A DNA stretch of 64,000 nucleotides from assembly GCF_020564935.1 (NCBI RefSeq), contig NZ_JAJCXB010000004.1, positions 62,001-126,000 on the forward strand, given 5' to 3'. Below, in pieces: positions 43,517-53,289 of this stretch (positions are counted from its first letter, which is position 1; the number at the start of each line of letters is the position of its first letter). Source of the DNA: Streptomyces pinistramenti. Lineage in GTDB: Bacteria; Actinomycetota; Actinomycetes; Streptomycetales; Streptomycetaceae. Below the pieces are notes generated by a model, which was not told the DNA's origin, made no database searches, and saw only the letters and a program-made list of their open reading frames with translations. The translations under genes and the position numbers were made by a program.

Positions 43517-43589
43517 GGGGCTATAGCTCAGTTGGTAGAGCGCCTGCATGGCATGCAGGAGGTCAGGAGTTCAATTCTCCTTAGCTCCA
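43517..43589 (+). tRNA. tRNA-Ala (anticodon GGC), copy 1
   Basis: 73-nt cloverleaf: acceptor GGGGCTA pairs with TAGCTCC (one G-T), the D-arm has AGCTCAGTTGGTAGAGC, the anticodon stem CCTGC/GCAGG encloses loop ATGGCAT (anticodon GGC, reads GCC), and the T-arm has TTCAATTC. The 3' CCA is not encoded. Identical to the copy at 46326. Confidence 0.97.
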
Positions 43590-43597
43590 CAACCCGG

Positions 43598-43656
43598 ATG
43601 ATCCCGTCTCTCGCGGATCCAGTGCCCGGCACTGGTTCACGAGAAGGCGGGATCAT
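43598..43656 (+). repeat. 59-bp nested palindrome directly after the tRNA gene
   Basis: Three nested complementary arm pairs: outer ATGATCCCG (43598-43606) and CGGGATCAT (43648-43656), middle TCTCG (43609-43613) and CGAGA (43640-43644), inner CCAGTGCC (43619-43626) and GGCACTGG (43628-43635). The structure starts 9 bp after the tRNA and could be its terminator, although it is much larger than the simple stems elsewhere in the window. Confidence 0.8.
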
Positions 43657-43744
43657 TGCTATGCGGAGACTTTGCTTCCGTCCGGCCTCCTGCGCTGGAT
43701 GAGAGTCCGCGCCCACCCGGAACGGCATCACTCTTCAGGCAGCA

Positions 43745-43770
43745 CTTTTCGGGATGCAGTTCCCGAAAAG
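43745..43770. promoter_or_regulatory. AT-containing inverted repeat upstream of small genes
   Basis: Perfect 10-bp arms CTTTTCGGGA (43745-43754) and TCCCGAAAAG (43761-43770), spacer TGCAGT, 171 bp before the gene at 43941. It could be an operator or a terminator; no regulator is known. The rest of the 43592-43940 gap shows no gene. Confidence 0.5.
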
Positions 43771-43940
43771 GGTCGTCCGCGGGCGGTTCGGGAGCGGCGG
43801 CGCGGGCAGGTTCGATGAGGGTGCCCGCCCCGGTGGGCGCGAGGCCGCCGAGGGGCGGTGGGCGCGGACGACGACGGGACTGTCCCGCTCGGCGGTCCGT
43901 GGCAGAATCGGACGGCGCCGGCAGGGGAGGAGAACACGCG

Positions 43941-44186
43941 ATGCCCACGAGCATCCTTGAGGAGGTCAATGACCTGCTCGATGTGGCCGAGGCGCAGGGC
44001 TATGACTGGCTGCCGGAATACGCGCTCCGCTTCACCTGCCCCGTTGACCGCCCCGGCGTCACCCGCCGCGGCCACGGTCCCGCCCTCCAGTGCCCCGCCT
44101 GCGGCTCGGCCCATGTCGCCCAGATGCTGGGCGACAACGGCGGCATCTCGTTCGTCTGCACGGCCTGCGGCCACAGTTGGAGCTGA
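43941..44186 (+). CDS. Small zinc-ribbon-like protein
   Basis: An 81-residue protein. A helical N-terminus (TSILEEVNDLLDVAEAQGYDWLPEY) is followed by a region with CPVD and then CPACGSAHV...FVCTACGHSW, a likely C-x2-C/C-x2-C zinc ribbon. The ATG has GGGGAGGAG 8 nt upstream. It is 3 bp upstream of another Cys-rich small protein, so the two form an operon. Function unknown. Confidence 0.75.
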   Translation: MPTSILEEVNDLLDVAEAQGYDWLPEYALRFTCPVDRPGVTRRGHGPALQCPACGSAHVAQMLGDNGGISFVCTACGHSWS

Positions 44187-44189
44187 CTG

Positions 44190-44423
44190 ATGGGGGCTCA
44201 CAGCAGGAAATGCGACTGGTGCGGCAGCGGTACGCCCATCGTCCGTGACATGGAACCGCTCAACGCCGACTACCAGTACTGGTGCGAGGAATGCGCCCGC
44301 GCGCTGGTCATAAAGGGCGACCCGATCGAGACCTACCGCGAGTTGGAGGGGGAGCCGATCTACGGGCGCCTCCTGGACGAGCACTGCACGCTGAAGCGTT
44401 TCTACTCCTTCGCCACGGCCTGA
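44190..44423 (+). CDS. Small Cys-rich protein
   Basis: A 77-residue protein with CDWCGSG near the N-terminus and CEECARA in the middle, probably one zinc site, then an acidic segment ending LKRFYSFATA. Its ATG is 3 bp after the stop of the preceding gene. Function unknown; a nucleic-acid or protein-binding role would fit a zinc finger but is a guess. Confidence 0.7.
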   Translation: MGAHSRKCDWCGSGTPIVRDMEPLNADYQYWCEECARALVIKGDPIETYRELEGEPIYGRLLDEHCTLKRFYSFATA

Positions 44424-44805
44424 CCGCCGCTCGCGTGCGCCGCCCGCCCACGCGTCCGGGATTTTCCGGCCAGGGCGGAACTACCCGGTCTTTCCCGGGC
44501 GTTGTCGTGGACAGGAGCCGCCGCCGCAAGCGGCAGGCGGCACGGGGACGCGACACGGGGGTCGCATCGTGAGCGATACGGACGTCACACCTGACCGCAC
44601 CACACCACCCGAGGGTGCCGGACGTGCGGCGCGGTGGAAACCGGACGCGCGGGAGTCCACCGCCGAACCGGCGCCGCCCGCCGGGGGTTTACGCATCGTC
44701 TGCGCCCTGGAAGCCGGTGGGAGCGCCTGCCTGACGGCCCGTCTCCTGCGCCCCACCGCCGCGGGCCGCGCGGCCGCAACCCCCACACGCTGCGGCCCTT
44801 CGGCG
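44424..44805. other. Gene-poor 382-bp gap; possible ORF remnant
   Basis: No convincing complete gene. A GTG at 44569 opens a frame whose first 45 or so codons look coding-like (MSDTDVTPDRTTPPEG), contain a rare TTA codon, and then lose coding character before running antisense into the glycosyltransferase gene. It may be a decayed gene start; confidence is low. Confidence 0.3.
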
Positions 44806-46173
44806 TCACGCTCTCGAAGACGCTGCCGTGCCCTCGGTGGCGGCGGGGCGGCGGCCATGGCCACGGGCCCCGCGGCCGCCCGGCCCGCAGCGCCGCCACA
44901 GCCGGACCGCCGCGGCCACGAACAGCGCGAGCCCGGCGAGCGGATAGACGTCGGACAGCAGGAGCTGGAGGGTGTTCTGGTGCAGTTCCTCGTGGTGGTG
45001 CCAGCGGTGCGGCACCCACCACAGCGCATAGCTGCAGAACAGCAGGCCCAGTACCGCGGTCGCCGCCCAGCCGCGGCGGGCGCTGCCGCCGGTGCGCCGC
45101 AGGGCCTCGGATCCGGCCAGGATCAGCATCGGCACGCACCACACCCAGTGGTGTGACCAGGAGACCGGGCTGACCAGCAGCGCGGTCGCCGCACAGGTGA
45201 CGGCGGCCCAGGCGCGGTCCCCGCGCAGCAGGGCCCACACCGCGAGCGCCAGTCCGAGCAGGGTGGCCAGGACGGCCGCCACCAGCCAGGCGGAACCCGG
45301 ATCGTGGGTGTGCAGCAGCCGGGCGAGTGCGCCGCGCAGCGACTGGTTCGCGGTGATCTCCACCTCACCGACCCGGTCGGCGGCGAAGACGGTCTCGGTC
45401 CAGAAGCGCTGCGAGTCGCGCGGCAGCACGAGCGCGGAGAGGAGGGCGCTGGCGAGGAAGGTCGCGGTGGCGACGGCCGCCTGCCGCAGCCAGGGGTTCC
45501 GGATCCCGCGCAGCCCGGCGCCGGAGCGCAGCTGCTGCACGGCGCGTACGGTGCCGGCGACCGCGAGGAAGACCGCGAAGAGCGCGGGGGTGAGCTTGAT
45601 GCCCGCCGCGATGCCGATGCCGACACCGGCCCAGCGGTTGGTGTCCTTGCGGGTCAGGTCCCACAGCACCAGCGCGGCGAGCAGCAGGTTGATCTGGCCG
45701 TAGCGCAGCGTCGTCCACACCGGCTCGCACCAGACCAGCAGCGCGGAGAGCGCGAGCGCCGCCGCCGGACGCGGCATGTGCTGCGGCCGGCCGACCAGGC
45801 GCAGCGAAAGGTGGACGACGGACACCAGCAGCAGGAGGTTGCCGAGCGTGGCGAGGGTGCGCATCGTCGGCACGCCGACCAGCGTCAGGGGGGTGAACAG
45901 CAGCGCGGCGAAGGGCGGATAGGTGTTGGGCAGGTGCGCCGATGTGGCCACCATGTCGTAGAGGCTGCCGCCGCTGCGGGCCGTCCAGCCCTCGGCGCGG
46001 TAGACCATCAGGTCGATCATGGTCACGTGCGCGAGGCGCTGCACGATCCAGAAGACGGTGAAGGAGAGGGCGCAGCCGACCGCGGCCGACAGGGTTGGGC
46101 GGCGGCGGAGGAAACCCGTGCGGGGGCCGGGGTCACCAGGGTCGGTGGACTGCTCCAGCTCCAGCGTGGTCAC
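44806..46173 (-). CDS. GT87-type polyprenol-dependent membrane glycosyltransferase
   Basis: A 455-residue integral membrane protein with ten or so spans. The first outer loop carries YRAEGWTARSGGSLYD, and later come NTYPPFAALLFTPL, LRYGQINLLLAALVLWDL and GIAAGIKLTPALF. These match the DUF2029/GT87 family of mannosyl- and arabinosyltransferases that extend lipoglycans or wall glycans outside the membrane. The donor is probably a polyprenol-phosphate sugar; the acceptor is unknown. The GTG at 46173 follows GGGGAG. Lies between the two tRNA genes on the opposite strand. Confidence 0.85.
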   Translation of the reverse strand: MTTLELEQSTDPGDPGPRTGFLRRRPTLSAAVGCALSFTVFWIVQRLAHVTMIDLMVYRAEGWTARSGGSLYDMVATSAHLPNTYPPFAALLFTPLTLVGVPTMRTLATLGNLLLLVSVVHLSLRLVGRPQHMPRPAAALALSALLVWCEPVWTTLRYGQINLLLAALVLWDLTRKDTNRWAGVGIGIAAGIKLTPALFAVFLAVAGTVRAVQQLRSGAGLRGIRNPWLRQAAVATATFLASALLSALVLPRDSQRFWTETVFAADRVGEVEITANQSLRGALARLLHTHDPGSAWLVAAVLATLLGLALAVWALLRGDRAWAAVTCAATALLVSPVSWSHHWVWCVPMLILAGSEALRRTGGSARRGWAATAVLGLLFCSYALWWVPHRWHHHEELHQNTLQLLLSDVYPLAGLALFVAAAVRLWRRCGPGGRGARGHGRRPAATEGTAASSRA

Positions 46174-46254
46174 GGCGTACGGCTCCCCAGGACGAATCGG
46201 GCACGGCTCGCCGACAGTACCGCGCGCCCCGGTGAGAGCTCTGCGAGAAGCGAT

Positions 46255-46285
46255 TTGGCAGAAGCCCGGGAGGGCCGTGTAATGT
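46255..46285 (+). promoter_or_regulatory. Possible promoter of the second tRNA-Ala gene
   Basis: TTGGCA (46255-46260) and TAATGT (46280-46285), with a long 19-bp spacer, 40 bp before the tRNA. Confidence 0.45.
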
Positions 46286-46325
46286 AGTCGATGTCGCCGC
46301 GGGAGACCGCAGCGGAGCAAGACCT

Positions 46326-46398
46326 GGGGCTATAGCTCAGTTGGTAGAGCGCCTGCATGGCATGCAGGAGGTCAGGAGTTCAATTCTCCTTAGCTCCA
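46326..46398 (+). tRNA. tRNA-Ala (anticodon GGC), copy 2
   Basis: 73 nt, identical over its whole length to the copy at 43517. The 15 bp upstream are also similar (AGCGGAGCAAGACCT against GGCGGAACAAGACCC). No encoded CCA. Confidence 0.97.
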
Positions 46399-46409
46399 CA
46401 GAATTCAGA

Positions 46410-46435
46410 GCGGGCCGTCCGATCGGACGGCCCGC
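46410..46435 (+). terminator. Terminator of the second tRNA-Ala gene
   Basis: A perfect 26-bp palindrome made of GCGGGCCGTCCGA (46410-46422) and its complement, followed by TTTGTTGT. It is a classic intrinsic terminator 11 bp after the tRNA, unlike the nested palindrome behind copy 1. Confidence 0.93.
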
Positions 46436-47052
46436 TTTGTTGTGCGTTGCGGGTGGGGAGTGAGGGGCAGGGCCTGCGCTGGGAGCGGCTGTGCCGGTGC
46501 GGTCTTGGGAGAGTGCGGTGGCTCGCGTGAGAGGCGTCACAGGTGGTGCGGAGTGGCGTCTGTCTCAGAGGCGGCGCCGAGTGTCAAGGGTGCCGTATCG
46601 GCCCTGGGGGGCGGTGTGTGCCGTCGGGGACGAGGATCTTGTGGCGCGCCATGACGGGTGCGCCGTGACGTGGGTGACCCCGCCTCGGTCCGTCGGCCCG
46701 TAGCCGCCTCGTTCCGGGATCCCGGTGTCCCGGAGTCCGCGGCTCTGCCGGGTCGGAGCGGGGCGAAATGCGGTGCTCCTGTGCCCAGTTCCTGTCCTCC
46801 GTTCGCTGACTCCTGATCAAAAATTAGCGTTGCCTGCCGTGTTGGGTGCCCAATACCCCACCAATCCCTCTATTTCTGGCGCTATCTTGTCGTTCCTTGG
46901 GCTCTTCTTGGTGATCGCATGCCCCTGACATGAATCGTTCACCGAAAGAGTGGCGCATCGCGTGAATGTCATATCCATCGCATTCACCGCTCATGAGGCA
47001 CCGTGCGTCGCGCCACTACGCACCGCATCGCATCGCCACAGCAGGGGGTTAC
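46436..47052 (+). other. 617-bp gap with lower-GC region before the sedolisin gene
   Basis: No supported gene. The first half is G-rich, with repeated GTG/GGT words. From about 46800 the sequence becomes clearly less GC-rich (for example CTGATCAAAAATTAGCG and CCCTCTATTTCTGG) and contains several short AT-rich words that could be promoter or operator elements. It lies directly upstream of a secreted protease gene. Confidence 0.5.
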
Positions 47053-49011
47053 ATGAGATCGAGCCGAACCAGAGCACTGCGCGCGCGTGCCGGACTGGCC
47101 TGGGCGGCGACGCTGCCGCTGGTCGCCGGGGCGCTCGCGCTCGGCGCACCCGCCGCCGACGCCGCGGGTCACGACGGCGGCCGGCACGCGTTCCAGGGCA
47201 CCAAGCCCGCCTGGGCCACCCAACAGGCGGACCAGGGCGCCACCGCCGGTTCCACGGACGTCACCGCGCGCGTCTACCTCGCGGGCCGGGACGCCAAGGG
47301 ACTGGCCGCGTACGCCAGGGCCGTGTCCGACCCGCACTCCGCTTCGTACGGGAAGTACCTGAGCCCTGACCAGGTGAAGGCCCGTTACGGCGCCACGCAG
47401 GATCAGATCACCAAGGTGACCGACTGGCTGAAAACGTCGGGTCTGAAGATCACCGGCACCGGCAGCCGCTATCTGACGGTCAAGGGCGACGCGTCGGCCG
47501 CCGAGCGCGCCTTCGCCACCGATCTGCACAACTACCGCAAGGACGGCCACACTTACCACGCGCCGTCGGCCACCGCCTCCGCGCCCGGAGCGCTGTCCGA
47601 TGCCGTCCTGACCGTCACCGGCCTGGACAACGCGCCGCGGCTCGCCCGGCACCACTCCACCGAGCTGCCGCCGCCCTCCAACGTCTACCGCAACGCGGGC
47701 CCGTTCTCCTCGTACTACGGCTCCAAGACCGACAAGCACCTGCCGTCCGCCTACGGGGCCAAGGCGTCGTACGCGGTCAAGGGGTACACGGGCAAGGAAT
47801 TGCGTGCCGCCTACGGGGCGAAGAAGTGGACCGGCAAGGGCGTCACCGTCGCGATCACCGACGCCTACGCCTCGCCGACCATCGCCGCGGACGCGCAGAA
47901 GTACGCCTCCCGTAACGGCGATCCGCGCTACCGCCGCGGGCAGCTGTCCCAGGTGCTGCCCAAGGACTACTCGCACATCGAGGACTGCGGCGCGGCCGGC
48001 TGGTACGGGGAGGAGACGCTCGACGTCGAGGCCCTGCACGCGGTGGCTCCCGACTCCGATGTCGTCTACGTCGGTGCCGCCTCCTGCAACGACGACGACC
48101 TGCTCGACTCGCTCGGCAAGATCGTCGACGGGCACCTCGCCGACATCGTCTCCAACTCGTGGGGCGACATCGAGGCGAATGAGACCCCCGATGTGGCGGC
48201 CGCGTACGACCAGCTGTTCCAGCAGGGTGCGGTCCAGGGCATCGGCTTCTACTTCTCCTCCGGCGACAACGGCGATGAAGTGGCCAACACCGGTACGAAG
48301 CAGGTGGACACCCCGGCGAACTCCGCCTGGGTCACCGCGGTCGGCGGCACCGCGCTCGCCGTCGGCAAGAACGGCACGTACCAGTGGGAGACCGGCTGGG
48401 GCACCCAGAAGGCCGTGCTCTCCAAGGACGGCAGCGACTGGACCGGCTTCCCCGGTGAGTTCAACGGCGGTGCGGGCGGTGGCACCAGCAAGACCATCGC
48501 GCAGCCCTTCTACCAGCGCGGCGTCGTCCCGGACGGGCTGGCCAAGGCGAACGGCGGTGGCGCCATGCGCACCGTCCCCGACATCGCGGCGGTCGCCGAC
48601 CCCAACACCGGCTTCCTGGTCGGTCAGACCCAGACGCTGCCGGGCGGGAAGCTCGGCTACGACGAGTACCGCATCGGCGGAACCTCGCTCGCCGCACCGG
48701 TGATCGCGGGCGTCCAGGCGCTGGCACAGCAGGCCAGGCACGGCGTCCCCATCGGCTTCGCCAACCCCGGCATCTACCAGCGGTACGGCACCCCCGCCTA
48801 CCACGACGTCACCGACCACCCGCTGGGCGCGGGCCGTGACCTGGCCGTCATCCGGGTCGACTACGTCAACGGCATCGACGGTGCCAAGGGCACCACGACC
48901 ACGTTGCGCAGCCTGGGCAAGGACAGCTCGCTGCACGCGGGTGTCGGCTACGACGACGTCACCGGCGTCGGCAGTCCGGGCGCGGACTACGTCAGCTCGT
49001 ACCGTCCCTGA
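47053..49011 (+). CDS. Secreted S53 family serine-carboxyl peptidase (sedolisin)
   Basis: A 652-residue exported protease. The N-terminus is a signal peptide (basic MRSSRTRALRARAG, then a hydrophobic core ending in AADAAG, cleavage near residue 38). An activation pro-domain follows (about 50-200, with the SYGKYLSPDQV motif), then the catalytic domain with E320 and D324 in GEETLD, an oxyanion-hole-type SSGDNGD, and nucleophile S545 in GGTSLAAP. Sedolisins are acid-active peptidases; this one probably scavenges protein outside the cell. The ATG at 47053 follows AGGGGGT. It has a lower-GC upstream region that may mediate regulated expression. Confidence 0.93.
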   Translation: MRSSRTRALRARAGLAWAATLPLVAGALALGAPAADAAGHDGGRHAFQGTKPAWATQQADQGATAGSTDVTARVYLAGRDAKGLAAYARAVSDPHSASYGKYLSPDQVKARYGATQDQITKVTDWLKTSGLKITGTGSRYLTVKGDASAAERAFATDLHNYRKDGHTYHAPSATASAPGALSDAVLTVTGLDNAPRLARHHSTELPPPSNVYRNAGPFSSYYGSKTDKHLPSAYGAKASYAVKGYTGKELRAAYGAKKWTGKGVTVAITDAYASPTIAADAQKYASRNGDPRYRRGQLSQVLPKDYSHIEDCGAAGWYGEETLDVEALHAVAPDSDVVYVGAASCNDDDLLDSLGKIVDGHLADIVSNSWGDIEANETPDVAAAYDQLFQQGAVQGIGFYFSSGDNGDEVANTGTKQVDTPANSAWVTAVGGTALAVGKNGTYQWETGWGTQKAVLSKDGSDWTGFPGEFNGGAGGGTSKTIAQPFYQRGVVPDGLAKANGGGAMRTVPDIAAVADPNTGFLVGQTQTLPGGKLGYDEYRIGGTSLAAPVIAGVQALAQQARHGVPIGFANPGIYQRYGTPAYHDVTDHPLGAGRDLAVIRVDYVNGIDGAKGTTTTLRSLGKDSSLHAGVGYDDVTGVGSPGADYVSSYRP

Positions 49012-49028
49012 CCGTTCCCGTAGGGGCC

Positions 49029-49050
49029 GCGTCGGGGGAATCCCCGGCGC
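49029..49050 (+). terminator. Terminator after the sedolisin gene
   Basis: GCGTCGGGG (49029-49037) and CCCCGGCGC (49042-49050) pair with one wobble; an outer pair, AGGGGCC (49022-49028) and GGCCCCT (49060-49066), can extend the structure. Confidence 0.7.
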
Positions 49051-49070
49051 GGGCCCTGTGGCCCCTGCGG

Positions 49071-49076
49071 TACCCT
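49071..49076 (+). promoter_or_regulatory. -10 box of the leuS leader, leaderless arrangement
   Basis: TACCCT followed after 6 nt (GGCGCC) by the ATG of the leader peptide at 49083. The leader peptide itself would be translated from the 5' end of the mRNA. Confidence 0.6.
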
Positions 49077-49082
49077 GGCGCC

Positions 49083-49121
49083 ATGTGTGCCGTACGCCTT
49101 CTGCTTAGCGGGCCGCGCTGA
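49083..49121 (+). CDS. Leucine-rich leader peptide of leuS
   Basis: A 12-codon reading frame, MCAVRLLLSGPR, with three consecutive leucine codons (CTT CTG CTT, 49098-49106). CTT is a rare leucine codon in such high-GC genomes. It ends 144 bp before leuS and is followed by a U-tailed hairpin. The arrangement is that of a ribosome-mediated attenuator: slow leucine decoding would stall the ribosome and alter downstream folding. The peptide itself probably has no other job. Confidence 0.75.
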   Translation: MCAVRLLLSGPR

Positions 49122-49129
49122 TCAGTTCC

Positions 49130-49205
49130 GACCGGGCCATCCGCTGTGGCCGCCCGGGTCGGCATCGGCGCGGCATCCCCTCCTGTGCGAGGGGCATTTT
49201 TGTTT
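49130..49205 (+). promoter_or_regulatory. leuS attenuator (hairpin plus U-tract)
   Basis: The terminator stem is CCCCTC (49177-49182) and GAGGGG (49189-49194), loop CTGTGC, followed by CATTTTTGTTT, a U-rich tail that is rare in this genome. Upstream, GACCGGGC (49130-49137) can pair with GCCCGGGTC (49152-49160, one bulge), and GCCGCGC at the leader stop (49112-49118) can pair with GCGCGGC (49168-49174). Which of these compete in vivo is not resolved. Confidence 0.7.
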
Positions 49206-49265
49206 CCGCAGAATCCGTGTCCGCAGCAGCCGCAGGCAGAGACGATCGATGGAGCTTTGAGGACG

Positions 49266-52181
<2,916 letters not shown>

Positions 52182-52202
52182 CCTCGGTCGGCGGGTGTTC
52201 GT

Positions 52203-52256
52203 ACGACGCCGCCGCAGGGCTTGAGCCGGTCGGCTCGCGCCTTGCGGCGGCGTCGT
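52203..52256 (+). terminator. Terminator after leuS
   Basis: Perfect 14-bp outer arms ACGACGCCGCCGCA (52203-52216) and TGCGGCGGCGTCGT (52243-52256), with an inner GAGCC/GGCTC hairpin (52223-52236). The rest of the 52182-52437 gap is without a gene. Confidence 0.85.
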
Positions 52257-52437
52257 TGCGGGGAGTGTGCGGCAGCTTCGGGCGGGTGATCAGGCCGCTC
52301 AGGGCGGGGCATGGGTGCTTTCCCCTACGGGCAGGTTGGGGGCTCCGATGGAACCCGCGACCTGCCCGAGCCGTTTACCGTGGAGGGACAGGGCGCGGGC
52401 TACCGAACCGGCGCCGCCGAATCCTCTGGGGGAGTTC

Positions 52438-53190
52438 ATGGAAGCCGCGATTGCCATCATCGGGCTGCTCTTCCTGCTCTTCATCGCCGCCGGAGTATTC
52501 GTGACGGTCAAGGCCGTACAGGCGACCAAGCGCGGCGTGGACCGCACGGTCGCGCAGGCCCGGAGAAGCGTCGAGGACACCGGTCTCCGGGCGAGGAAGT
52601 TCACCCAGCCCGGCGTCACCGGCGAACTGGCGCAGCTCCGGCTGTCGCTGCGCACCTCGATGCGCGCCACCCAGGACGCACTGCGCGGCGGCGTGGCCGA
52701 CGACGCCTCGCTCAGCGAGGCACTCGGCCTCTTCGAACGGCTCAGCGCGCACGGCCACGAACTGGACGACGAGCTGAGGCGGCTGGAGCGCGAGCCCGAC
52801 CGGGCCGCCACCTCCGCCAGGATGCCGGAGCTGCGGGAGCGTACGCAGCGCATCACCCAGGCCGCCGATTCGCTGCGCTGGGCGGCGCTGGACCGCGCGC
52901 GGAAGTTCTCCGACGACGACCTGGCCGCGCTGAACGACCAGATCGACGTCGAGGCGGGCGCGCTGCGGCACTGGACCCGGGAGCCGCTGCGGGATCCGGC
53001 GGCCGGTAACGCACCGGACGGCGGCGCCGGTGCAGGCCGGCAGGCCGCCGGGACCGGCAGCGCTTCCGGAGCCCCCGGGGGCTCTTGGGGCCCGGAGGCG
53101 GGCGAACCCCAGGCGATAGCGGCCAAGGATCCGCGCGTTCGGCCGTCCTACCCGTGGCAGAAGGCCCGGCACGGCGAAGGCACGACCTGA
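52438..53190 (+). CDS. Membrane-anchored coiled-coil protein
   Basis: A 250-residue protein: one N-terminal span (residues 2-25, AAIAIIGLLFLLFIAAGVFVTV) and then a long charged helical region (30-185) rich in Arg, Glu, Leu and Ala with heptad-like spacing, followed by a Gly/Pro/Ala-rich tail. No family recognised. The ATG follows GGGGGAG. Such proteins often organise membrane complexes, but this is inference. Confidence 0.7.
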   Translation: MEAAIAIIGLLFLLFIAAGVFVTVKAVQATKRGVDRTVAQARRSVEDTGLRARKFTQPGVTGELAQLRLSLRTSMRATQDALRGGVADDASLSEALGLFERLSAHGHELDDELRRLEREPDRAATSARMPELRERTQRITQAADSLRWAALDRARKFSDDDLAALNDQIDVEAGALRHWTREPLRDPAAGNAPDGGAGAGRQAAGTGSASGAPGGSWGPEAGEPQAIAAKDPRVRPSYPWQKARHGEGTT

Positions 53191-53276
53191 CGAGGGCGGG
53201 CGGCATTTGGCACAGCCCTTACCGAACCGGGAAGATCGTGAGAGGGGCCGCACTGTCGGGTGCCGGGCTCCCCGGA

Positions 53277-53282
53277 TAGCCT
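53277..53282 (+). promoter_or_regulatory. -10 box of the DegV gene, leaderless arrangement
   Basis: TAGCCT followed after 7 nt by ATG 53290; no Shine-Dalgarno. Confidence 0.55.
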
Positions 53283-53289
53283 CCCAGTC

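Noticed and set aside
44569..45156. Plus-strand frame starting GTG 44569
   Set aside because: Only the first part looks coding; it then runs 350 bp antisense into the GT87 gene. Kept as a low-confidence remnant, not as a gene.
43517..46398. Integrated element bounded by tRNA-Ala copies
   Set aside because: No integrase, excisionase or partial tRNA 3' duplicate; both copies are complete genes, so a classical att pair is not supported.
46725..46928. 67-codon frame upstream of the sedolisin gene
   Set aside because: No ribosome-binding site, poor codon bias, lies in the lower-GC promoter-like region.
49012..49265. T-box riboswitch upstream of leuS
   Set aside because: No T-box sequence or specifier-loop layout was found; the leader peptide with Leu codons explains the region better.
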